DNA of 64,000 bases. It comes from CBDDBH01 sp965225625. GTDB taxonomy: Bacteria > Pseudomonadota > Gammaproteobacteria > JADZEE01. Below the pieces are notes generated by a model. The model made no database searches and had not been told where the DNA came from. It saw nothing but the letters and a program-made list of their open reading frames with translations. The position numbers and the translations under genes are program-made. The DNA lies in assembly GCA_965225625.1 (NCBI GenBank), contig CBDDBH010000018.1, positions 1 through 64,000 of the forward strand, given 5' to 3'. Shown piece after piece: positions 26,732 through 34,074 of this stretch; position 1 is the stretch's first letter; every line of letters starts with the position of its first letter.

Positions 26732-27714
26732 AAGCGCTGGTCACCGGCGGCGGCGGGTTTCTCGGCAGCGGCATCGTTCGCCGGTTGCTCGACGACGGAT
26801 GGCAGGTGCGCACGCTCACGCGTTCCGACCTGCCGGCCTTTCGGGCGCGGGGCGTCGACGTGTGCCGCGGCGATATCGGGGATCCCGTAGTCGTTGCAGA
26901 CACCGTCACCGGCTGTGACGTCGTCTACCACGCTGCGGCCAAGGTGGGCGTCTGGGGGCCGGCGCGCGACTACGAGCGAACCAACGTGCAGGGAACGGAC
27001 AACGTGCTCGCCGCCTGCCGCGCCCACGGCGTCGAACGTCTGGTCTACACCAGCACCCCGAGCGTCACCTTCGCGGGCGAGGACCAGGAAGGGGTCGACG
27101 AGACGGCGCGCTATCCCGGGCGTTATCTGTGCCATTATCCGCGAACCAAGGCTATGGCCGAGCGCCGCGTGCTGGCAGCCAACGGGGCGAAGTTGCGCTG
27201 CCTCAGCCTGCGGCCGCATCTGATCTGGGGACCGGGCGACGCGCACCTGGTGCCGCGACTGCTCGAACGGGCGCGCGCCGGCCGCCTGCGCATCGTCGGC
27301 ACGCGGCCGGGCAAGGTCGATACGGTCTACATAGACAATGCCGTGGACGCCCACCTGCTTGCAGCCAAGCGCCTGGAACCAGGATCATCCGCAGCAGGCA
27401 GGGCCTACTTCATCGGCCAGGACGAGCCGCTACCCATACGTGAACTCATCGACCGGATCCTCGCGGCTGGCGGGCTGCCTCCAGTAGAGAAAACCGTTTC
27501 ACCCGGCACAGCCTATGCGGCCGGGGCATTGTTGGAGTTTCTGTACGGAGCCCTTCGGATCCGCCGCGAACCGCCGATGACCCGCTTCGTTGCCCGCCAG
27601 TTGGCCACCTCGCACTGGTTCGACATCGGGGCCGCCCGACGGGATCTGGGATATCGTCCGGCGGTCTCCATTGATGAAGGCATGAGCCGGCTGGCGGAAT
27701 GGCTGCAGACATGA
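26728..27714 (+). CDS. oleD: OleD-like 2-alkyl-3-oxoalkanoate reductase
   Basis: 328 residues from GTG 26728, which overlaps the oleC stop (GTGA) and has ggagg 6 nt upstream, preferred to ATG 26707. Extended SDR fold: VTGGGGFLGSGIVRRLL at the N-terminus, VYHAAAKVGVWGP, and catalytic Tyr137 and Lys141 (YPRTK). OleD reduces the OleA product to the 2-alkyl-3-hydroxyacid with NADPH. It completes an uninterrupted oleABCD set. Confidence 0.9.
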   Translation: MKALVTGGGGFLGSGIVRRLLDDGWQVRTLTRSDLPAFRARGVDVCRGDIGDPVVVADTVTGCDVVYHAAAKVGVWGPARDYERTNVQGTDNVLAACRAHGVERLVYTSTPSVTFAGEDQEGVDETARYPGRYLCHYPRTKAMAERRVLAANGAKLRCLSLRPHLIWGPGDAHLVPRLLERARAGRLRIVGTRPGKVDTVYIDNAVDAHLLAAKRLEPGSSAAGRAYFIGQDEPLPIRELIDRILAAGGLPPVEKTVSPGTAYAAGALLEFLYGALRIRREPPMTRFVARQLATSHWFDIGAARRDLGYRPAVSIDEGMSRLAEWLQT

Positions 27715-28409
27715 ACATCCCCGGTCCGTGGCAGTACCTCGACGGGGTGCAGGTATGGCGGGTCAGCGGATCGAAACCACCGCAACCCGTGGATGCCTTG
27801 TACGCGCTACTGAGTGCGGACGAATGCTCGCGCATGGAACGGCTAGCGTTCCCCGCAGTGCGCGAACGGTTCGTGATCTCGCGCGGATGCCTGCGCCTGA
27901 TCCTGGGTCACTGCACCGCATCGGAGCCCGCGGGCATTCGCTTCGACTACGGCACCCAGGGAAAACCGCACGTGTACCGGGGAGACACGCCGACCGACGT
28001 CGAGTTCAACGTTTCGCATTCCGGCGATCTTTATCTGTACGCCCTGACACGCGGCGGCAGCGTCGGCATCGATGTGGAACTCATGCGCGAGGACACCGAC
28101 ATCGACAGGCTGGCAGCGCGATATTTCGCGCCCGGCGAGGTCCGCCGCCTGACTGACGTTCCGGCCGGGGAACGACGCGCGGCCTTCTATCGCTGCTGGA
28201 CGCGCAAGGAGGCCTACCTGAAGGCCCGGGGCTGTGGCATTGCCGGCGAACTGGACAAATTCGAGGTGAATTTTCTAGCGTCCGAGCCGCCGGCCGTGCT
28301 CAGCACCCGACCCGGTGTCGCGCGAGCTTCGTCCTGGCGGGTATGGGATCTGGTCCCGGAGGGCGGTTTCGCCGCGGCACTCGTGACCGGCCACCGCGGG
28401 CCTCCCTGA
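27711..28409 (+). CDS. Sfp-type 4'-phosphopantetheinyl transferase
   Basis: 232 residues from ATG 27711, overlapping the oleD stop (ATGA); an ATG at 27699 is less likely. Signature blocks: FNVSHSGDLYLYAL, GSVGIDVELMREDTDIDR and FYRCWTRKEAYLKARGCGI. It transfers phosphopantetheine from CoA to the ACP serine and is the PfaE-like activator of the synthase in this operon. Last gene. Its stop lies 76 nt before a terminator hairpin. Confidence 0.93.
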   Translation: MNIPGPWQYLDGVQVWRVSGSKPPQPVDALYALLSADECSRMERLAFPAVRERFVISRGCLRLILGHCTASEPAGIRFDYGTQGKPHVYRGDTPTDVEFNVSHSGDLYLYALTRGGSVGIDVELMREDTDIDRLAARYFAPGEVRRLTDVPAGERRAAFYRCWTRKEAYLKARGCGIAGELDKFEVNFLASEPPAVLSTRPGVARASSWRVWDLVPEGGFAAALVTGHRGPP

Positions 28410-28462
28410 TAGGGTTGGGCTTGGCAGGCCTGGTCTTCACCCGCCGCCGCCAACTGAACTGA
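28406..28462 (+). pseudogene. PEP-CTERM-like C-terminal tail remnant
   Basis: In a frame different from the transferase, starting at its stop codon, the DNA encodes LIGLGLAGLVFTRRRQLN and TGA at 28460-28462. A hydrophobic Gly/Leu-rich helix followed by RRR is the end of PEP-CTERM sorting signals. The PEP motif itself is absent, so this is a possible leftover gene end at the operon boundary. Confidence 0.4.
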
Positions 28463-28484
28463 TAAACCTCTCAACAAAGACGAC

Positions 28485-28513
28485 AAGTCCGGTCATCGTG
28501 CCGGGCTTTTTGT
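28485..28513 (+). terminator. Rho-independent terminator after the operon
   Basis: AAGTCCGG (28485-28492), an 8-nt loop, then CCGGGCTT (28501-28508) with one G-T pair, followed by TTTTG. It terminates the pfa-ole operon in its present form and may have come with the PEP-CTERM-like gene end. Confidence 0.7.
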
Positions 28514-28579
28514 TTCGGGATGTTTCGCGGACACGCGGTATTACTCACTGGGTGTTCCGTCACCGGGAAACAAACCGCG

Positions 28580-29145
28580 CTACGATTTGGAGAGTTCCGT
28601 CTGGCGTAGTACGGGCGGGAGGATCAAGCAGAGGCTCAAAGCGAACAACCCGATCCCGCACCAACAGATATAGGCGTATCCATCTTCGCTGACGAGGATT
28701 GCGGCCAGCCAGGGCCCGACGGCGAGACCGGTTGTCTGCATTGCCACGGCGAACACGACGACTCGGCTGCTCGGAGCGAAGCTCGCCATGGCGGCAAGCA
28801 AGTAGGGGTGCGCGACGTTCCACCCATAGACGAACAAGCATACGGCAACCACAAACCGCATTACGGTCAAATCACCCAGAGCAGTACCACCGACCCTACC
28901 AAGCCCGCGATGGCGAGCGACAGTGGCATGGCGCGACCGACCTGCGCCGCCAGCAGGGCCGCGGTTGCACCCCCGGCAATACCGAATGCCTGAGCCACGG
29001 CCATGCTGTTGGCGATCGGTTGTTCGGTCAAACCACCGCCTACGCCGATGAGCGACAGAGAGGGCAACGGCAGGGCAGCGCTCGGCCTGACGACTGGATT
29101 TGGCCGGAAAATCGCGCTCGCCTGTGGCGATCCCCCGCCTGCCAC
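28580..29145 (-). pseudogene. frameshifted MFS transporter C-terminal half
   Basis: Two reverse frames meet near 28867. The upstream one has LSLIGVGGGLTEQPIANSMA and ALLAAQVGRAMPLSLAIAGL; the downstream one continues FVVAVCLFVYGWNVAHPYLL and LAVGPWLAAILVSEDGYAY, ending in RQTELSKS. Together they make about five to six transmembrane segments of an MFS carrier, with no N-terminal half. It is head to head with the next transporter. Confidence 0.55.
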
Positions 29146-29221
29146 GGCAGGCGTGGCCGAAATCGCCCGAAATCGCGGCGAACAGTGCGTCGACAGCTGT
29201 CTGACGAGCCAGGGACACTCG

Positions 29222-30460
29222 ATGGCCTTAGGAATAACAGCGTTTATTCCGCCTAGACTTCAGACGCCGGTCGTTTTCCTGACACTCAGCGTATTCATGA
29301 TCCCACTGGGTAAAGAATTCGGCTGGGATCGCGCTCAAGTCTCGTTGGGGTTGTCCGTGGCGGCGCTAAGCCTCGCGATCGCGATGCCCATGGTGGGAAA
29401 ACTGCTTGATCGATTTGGTTCACGCCGGGTGTTGTTCTCGTCAATGCTGCTGTACGGACTGGCGACCATCTCCCTGTGCACACTGGGTCCGTCACTTTGG
29501 CATTTCGATCTAAGCTTTGCCGCCATCGGCTTGCTCGGTGCCGGCTCCAATACCATGAGTTATGCACGAGTGTTATCAGCGTGGTTCAACAGGCGTCGCG
29601 GTCTGGCGCTGGGTATAACGATGGCCGGGATACCGCTCGGTAAAGCTGCTGCGATTTTGGCCGCCCAACTCCTGATCGATAGCCACGGCTGGCGCGTCGC
29701 TTATGCGGTCTTGGGGCCAGCGGTGCTCGTGATCGGCTTGCCTGAGGTCTACTGGCTGGTACGCGAATCACCTCAGGAAATGGGTCTCCTGCCCGACGGT
29801 GACGTGGTCGCCGCGAAGGATAAGCCGAACCCATCGCCTACGGCGAAATTACAGGGCGGTCTGAATCGCGAGCAAAGCATACACACGCGGGAGTTCTGGA
29901 TGTTGATTGCAGTTTTTTTCCTGGTTGGGGTCGCTATTCACGGTATCCAGATCCACCTCGTGCCGTTGCTTCGCGACGCTGGAATTTCGCCGCGCATGGC
30001 TGCCGGTGCCGCCGGTGCGATGGCCTTGACAGGCATTGTCGGCCGGGTCGTGGTGGGGTTTCTGTTCGACCACTATTTTGCGCCGCGGGTCGCAATCGCG
30101 GCATTTCTGTGTCCCGCACTGGCCTTCATACTGCTGCAGGGCAACCCCGTGGTAGCGTTGGCCTTTGCCTGCGCAGTACTCATGGAGATCGGTGCGAGTT
30201 CGGAATCGGATCTACTCGCTTATCTGACCGGCCGCTACTTCGGACTGCGATCATTTGGCGAGATATACGGTTACATTTTTGCTACCTTCATGATCGGCAC
30301 GGCGATCGGGCCTTACGCCGTGGGCCTTGGCTACGAACTGATGGGGTCTTACCGCGAAGTGCTGTGGGCTTCTTTCGGCGGTACGCTAATGATATGCGCG
30401 GTCGTGTCCCGCCTCGGTCCGTTCCCGATCTGGGACGAAGCTGAGCGCCCGACGGCGTAA
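29222..30460 (+). CDS. MFS transporter, N-terminus altered (paralogue 1)
   Basis: About 412 residues from ATG 29222. It aligns through its length with the carriers at 38630 and 42530 (GKLLDRFGSRRVLFSS, WFNRRRGLALGITMAG, PQEMGLLPDGD, LTGRYFGLRSFGEIYGY). This is the oxalate/formate-antiporter or monocarboxylate-type MFS subfamily. The family start with K-IFYGWW and the first half of helix 1 is missing; instead there is MALGITAFIPPRLQTP. It appears to have lost its original start through rearrangement, so function is doubtful. Longer upstream starts (29003) read through unrelated DNA. Confidence 0.7.
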   Translation: MALGITAFIPPRLQTPVVFLTLSVFMIPLGKEFGWDRAQVSLGLSVAALSLAIAMPMVGKLLDRFGSRRVLFSSMLLYGLATISLCTLGPSLWHFDLSFAAIGLLGAGSNTMSYARVLSAWFNRRRGLALGITMAGIPLGKAAAILAAQLLIDSHGWRVAYAVLGPAVLVIGLPEVYWLVRESPQEMGLLPDGDVVAAKDKPNPSPTAKLQGGLNREQSIHTREFWMLIAVFFLVGVAIHGIQIHLVPLLRDAGISPRMAAGAAGAMALTGIVGRVVVGFLFDHYFAPRVAIAAFLCPALAFILLQGNPVVALAFACAVLMEIGASSESDLLAYLTGRYFGLRSFGEIYGYIFATFMIGTAIGPYAVGLGYELMGSYREVLWASFGGTLMICAVVSRLGPFPIWDEAERPTA

Positions 30461-30493
30461 GCCGCGCTATGCAGCGGTCCTGCGAACACTCGT

Positions 30494-30730
30494 GTCAACG
30501 AGGGATTCACGGTGCGTCTTGATGGTCTGCCCGAAATCGAATCGCAGTCACTGCTTGAAGACCCGTTCGCCCGTTCGGCCCAGGCAAAATTCAGGTATAC
30601 ACACCACTGGCAAGCACATGATCTCATTATGTGGGGCAACGCCTGCGTCATCCATTCAGCCACCTGGTATGATTCTGCCTATCTTCGGCACATGCACCGC
30701 ACGACCATCACAGGTTTCGAAATCGGATAA
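30494..30730 (+). pseudogene. TauD/TfdA dioxygenase C-terminal fragment
   Basis: In-frame from VNEGFTVRLDGLPEIE through LLEDPFARSAQAKFRY, HHWQAHDLIMWGNACVIHSA and RHMHRTTITG. This is the end of an Fe(II)/2-oxoglutarate dioxygenase, with the distal metal His (IHSA) and the cosubstrate Arg (MHRTT). The HxD half is gone. Debris in the scar region right of the operon. Confidence 0.75.
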
Positions 30731-30757
30731 CCTGGCACGCGGGGCGGAGCTCACAAA

Positions 30758-31222
30758 ATGGAGTTGCTCATGTCCATCGCCATCGGCATTCACCTGTTGG
30801 CTGCAATTGTCTGGGTTGGCGGCATGTTTTTCGCCCACGTGGTGCTCAGGCCCTCAGTCGCGAATCTCGAACCAGCCCAACGCGTGGGGTTGTTCAGTCA
30901 GGTATTAGGTCGCTTTTTTTCCTGGGTCTGGATTGCAATCGCTGCCTTGTTGCTATCCGGCTACTGGATGATCTTTGTTTTCTACAAAGGTTTTGCTGCG
31001 CTTCCGATCTACCTGCATACGATGCATGGTATCGGCTTGCTGATGATTCTGCTGTTCATGCATTTGTGGTTTGCGCCGTATCGACGTTTCAAACTGGCAG
31101 TGCTAGGTGGTGATCTACCAGAGGCTGGCAAACGGCTCGAGCAAATTCGTTTGATCGTGACAATCAACCTGGGCCTGGGTATGGTGAACGCCGTAATCGG
31201 CACTTCTGGGGCGTATTTGTAA
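30758..31222 (+). CDS. CopD-like small membrane protein
   Basis: 154 residues, four hydrophobic helices: IAIGIHLLAAIVWVGGMFFAH, SWVWIAIAALLLSGYWMIFV, GIGLLMILLFMHLWFAPYRR and LGLGMVNAVIGTSGAYL. The His/Met-bearing first helix (HLLAAIVWVGGMFFAHVVL) is typical of CopD-family or related heme/copper-associated membrane proteins. Ligand and role are not established. Monocistronic-looking, followed 36 nt later by the YceI gene. Confidence 0.7.
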   Translation: MELLMSIAIGIHLLAAIVWVGGMFFAHVVLRPSVANLEPAQRVGLFSQVLGRFFSWVWIAIAALLLSGYWMIFVFYKGFAALPIYLHTMHGIGLLMILLFMHLWFAPYRRFKLAVLGGDLPEAGKRLEQIRLIVTINLGLGMVNAVIGTSGAYL

Positions 31223-31258
31223 AGGGATCTCAGTTCCTTAAGTTTCGGAAAAGGCAAA

Positions 31259-31900
31259 ATGGCGGTGGCACCAATTCTCAATAGCATCTGGAGAATCGAC
31301 ATAAAAACATTGAAATTTATTTTTGCCATTTTGGTGTTAAGTTCAACTGCTTATATAGCAACAGCGAACGATGGTATTCCTAGTGGAAAGTACCTGCTTG
31401 ACCCGACTCACAGTTATATAGTTTTTTCTTATTCCCATATTGGATTTTCCAACCCTATTCTGCGTTTCCGAAAATTCAACGGTGAATTGAATTACGACGC
31501 CAAAACAATAGCGAATAGCAATGTTTCCGTCACCATCGATGCAGCAACGATTGACGGTGGTTTTGATAAATTTAATGAAGATTTACGTGCGGAGGATTTT
31601 TTTAATACCGTTAAATATCCGGAAATTGCGTTTAAGAGTAGCTCGTACGAACCTGGAGTAGACAATTCCGGAAAAGGGAAGCTTCAAGGGATATTGACGG
31701 TAAAGGGCAATAGCCAACCGGTTTCACTTGATGTTATTTTCAATAAAGCTGCACCAAACCCGTTTACAAAAATACCAGTTGTCGGATTTTCTGCTGAAGG
31801 AACTTTTAGTCGGGCCGCATTTGGCGTAGATAAATATGCGCCAGCCGTGGGCGACACTATTACGCTTACTATTGAAGTTGAATTTGCGTTAAAGCAGTAG
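31259..31900 (+). CDS. YceI-family periplasmic lipid-binding protein
   Basis: 213 residues with an N-terminal signal peptide (LKFIFAILVLSSTAYIATAN). The YceI lipocalin-like barrel is clear: GKYLLDPTHSYIVFSYSHIG, NVSVTIDAATIDGGFDKFNE, LRAEDFFNTVKYPEIAFKS, LQGILTVKGNSQPVSLDV and the final FGVDKYAPAVGDTITL. The family binds isoprenoid lipids such as quinones. Clearly AT-rich compared with the pfa-ole operon. A TTG near 31307 is an alternative start. Confidence 0.9.
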   Translation: MAVAPILNSIWRIDIKTLKFIFAILVLSSTAYIATANDGIPSGKYLLDPTHSYIVFSYSHIGFSNPILRFRKFNGELNYDAKTIANSNVSVTIDAATIDGGFDKFNEDLRAEDFFNTVKYPEIAFKSSSYEPGVDNSGKGKLQGILTVKGNSQPVSLDVIFNKAAPNPFTKIPVVGFSAEGTFSRAAFGVDKYAPAVGDTITLTIEVEFALKQ

Positions 31901-32426
31901 CGCGGTTTGGTTGCTAAGTCCCTCATAGTGCCCCCATTTAGTTGACGGCATTTTCTCCGGTTTGCGGTTATACACCTCATCTTGGACGACCCAGGTTTCC
32001 AACCCCATAACTTGCCTTATCACGTGTGGGTGGAACGACTAAGGAAGGCTGAGAATCGAGAGCAGTTGGAAGGGCGCAGTTGCCGAACTCAATAGGGTGC
32101 CGGTGCGGTCGAGGCCAATACGCCCGGTCATGGCGGTCGCTTAACTCGATGCGCCGCCATCTGCCGATTTGCAGCGGCAGACGTCCGGTTTGTGTTCGTG
32201 CATCGGCACTAGGCGGCTGCGATCAAAGCTATTGATAACCTCGGGTTGCCGGTAAATCTCGACCGCATTAGATACTTCAGCGCCGCGATGAAGGACGTCC
32301 TCACCCCAACCCTGTCCCAGGTGGAGATAAATCGGACACCTTTAAGCGTATTCTGTTGAACCAGCGCAATCAGTCAACTATCTCGGATGCTTAAGATAAT
32401 TAGGCGGCACATATCGTGATACCCGT
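31901..32426. other. gene-free stretch
   Basis: About 525 bp without a credible gene on either strand. Short degraded frames suggest old gene or IS debris, but nothing I can name. Confidence 0.4.
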
Positions 32427-33290
32427 TTACTCATCGTCAAGAATTATCAGGTTGATGAGTACGCTAATGATGGCCGCAGTGGGCGTAGGTTCTTCGCTAC
32501 TACCGAGCTCTACGCTTGCTACAACATAACCGTGCTGACCGAAAGAAGGGCTACCCGACCCTGTCGCACTATAAATATCCTGGTTTCCTGTTCCCATTAT
32601 GTGGGTAACGTCTGTGCTGACAATGTCCGCCATACTGATTGGCGTTGCTGTACAGAATCCCCCGTTAAGGGTGCCGGTACCCTGCAGAAAACTAATCAGG
32701 CTTTCTCCGACTGGAATATTGATATTGTTAAAATCAGCAGCAATAAGCACGATACCCAGCGCCGTATTGTCTTCCATGTTATTGATGATATTGCACAGAT
32801 GCTCTTGCTGGTCCTCGTTACTGACATTGGGATCGACGTCGACACGGCCACCGAAAGTATCTGGAATACAGAAGTGCGCACTGTATACGTAGAAATTATT
32901 GCCATTTGAATTCAGGTCTTTGATAGCGGCCATGGCGCCATCAAGATTTAAATTGTTACATCGACCGACCCACGTGCCAGTGCCATCAATCTCGAATCGA
33001 TTGTTATTTTTGACCCATATTTCCTGCCCATCTACGGATACGGCCAGAACGTAATTTGCCGTAAGGATAGTGGCAATTTCGTCCGCACCATTACCGGTTT
33101 CCTGCAGGCTGATAATATCCGCATTTTCAGTATCAAAGATTACTGTTGCGGCATTTTGATTCGTGATATTACCGTTCAATTCAGACCCGGTAATATTCCA
33201 TTCCAGGATCTTTACCGTGTCAGCATTGGAACTCTGAAATATCAAGCCTAAACACAGCAACAGGCAGGAGACGCACTCTTTTGTGCTCAT
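32427..33290 (-). CDS. secreted endonuclease/exonuclease/phosphatase-family protein
   Basis: 287 residues with a signal peptide (VSCLLLCLGLIFQSSNA). EEP-superfamily motifs in order: KILEWNITG (Asn), DIISLQETGNG (metal Glu), VYSAHFCIPD, IAADFNNINIP (Asp/Asn pair) and a terminal GQHGYVVASV with the catalytic His. It is probably an extracellular or periplasmic nuclease or phosphodiesterase. The C-terminus ends in a hydrophobic segment AAIISVLINLIIL that could anchor it. Substrate unknown. Rather AT-rich. Confidence 0.75.
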   Translation of the reverse strand: MSTKECVSCLLLCLGLIFQSSNADTVKILEWNITGSELNGNITNQNAATVIFDTENADIISLQETGNGADEIATILTANYVLAVSVDGQEIWVKNNNRFEIDGTGTWVGRCNNLNLDGAMAAIKDLNSNGNNFYVYSAHFCIPDTFGGRVDVDPNVSNEDQQEHLCNIINNMEDNTALGIVLIAADFNNINIPVGESLISFLQGTGTLNGGFCTATPISMADIVSTDVTHIMGTGNQDIYSATGSGSPSFGQHGYVVASVELGSSEEPTPTAAIISVLINLIILDDE

Positions 33291-33737
33291 GTAGCGCTAA
33301 CTCTGCTTATATGTTGTATTGCTCCATCCCAGTACAACGCACTAACCAACGTTAGGTGGACGTCTGTTCGGATTATTTTCACTTCCGTCTATCAAGTCTC
33401 TTCGAAGTATAGGCGAAATAAAGACCATCGAATGTCGCTGGCTTTCGGTGTGCTGTTTGCGACAGTGATTACGCTGCAGCGCGAACCGGTTAAAGTCGTA
33501 TAGCCAGCCGCGCTACGCTCAGCCGTAAAGTGCGACTCGATTCGGTGCAAAGACGGGAGAGTTAGCCCAGTAAGCCCACCTCAGCAATCGAACCCGCCAG
33601 CGGACGCAACGCAGCCATGAAGCCGAGCATCATCAGGAAATCGATCGCGTAGAAATTTATCGACGCGCAATGAACTGTATCCAATGACGAGTTAAGATGC
33701 CCTGAAGGCAGGCAAGAAATATACGATCCTCTTCCGC
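33291..33737. other. gene-free stretch
   Basis: No convincing coding sequence. Part of it near 33696 is in frame with the following small ORF (DALKAGKKYTILFR), following a stop at about 33693. Confidence 0.35.
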
Positions 33738-34028
33738 ATGGAAGACGCCGATGTTCGCGATCACTTCGAAAAAGAATCGGCGGAACACGGTGCCAAGATT
33801 CAGATGCCGAGCAGGGAGGACCTCATCGAATCAGAAAGAAAATCCGGATACGAGCCTGTAACCGTACCCTGGGTCACCCGAGCCCCGAAGTTTACTTCGG
33901 GGAGATGCGATTCCAGGTTTCGTGCTTTCGGCTTGACCGCCCCCTCTCTCCCAACCTGCCTAGCTCGACCCGGAAGATTTGCCGGTGAGTCCGCTCACCA
34001 GCCTTATATCCATTCGCAAACCGCTTGA
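33738..34028 (+). CDS. small hypothetical ORF, probably a gene remnant
   Basis: 96 codons from ATG 33738. The first 50 residues (MEDADVRDHFEKESAEHGAK, then PSREDLIESERKSGYEPV) look protein-like and are preceded in frame by KKYTILFR without a start, so the original gene was longer. The last 40 residues read through a hairpin and look non-coding. Not recognised. Confidence 0.25.
   Translation: MEDADVRDHFEKESAEHGAKIQMPSREDLIESERKSGYEPVTVPWVTRAPKFTSGRCDSRFRAFGLTAPSLPTCLARPGRFAGESAHQPYIHSQTA
33883..33902. other. perfect stem-loop
   Basis: CCCCGAAG-ttta-CTTCGGGG, an 8-bp perfect stem with a 4-nt loop, not followed by a T run. It could be a terminator for the remnant upstream or an mRNA-stabilising hairpin. 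Confidence 0.4.
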
Positions 34029-34074
34029 GAAGACACCCGATTCAAGCGCAGCGATTTCAATAGGAGTGAGCACA

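Noticed and set aside
28699..29256. Forward frame of 185 codons
   Set aside because: Overlaps antisense the MFS remnant; Arg-rich, no domain.
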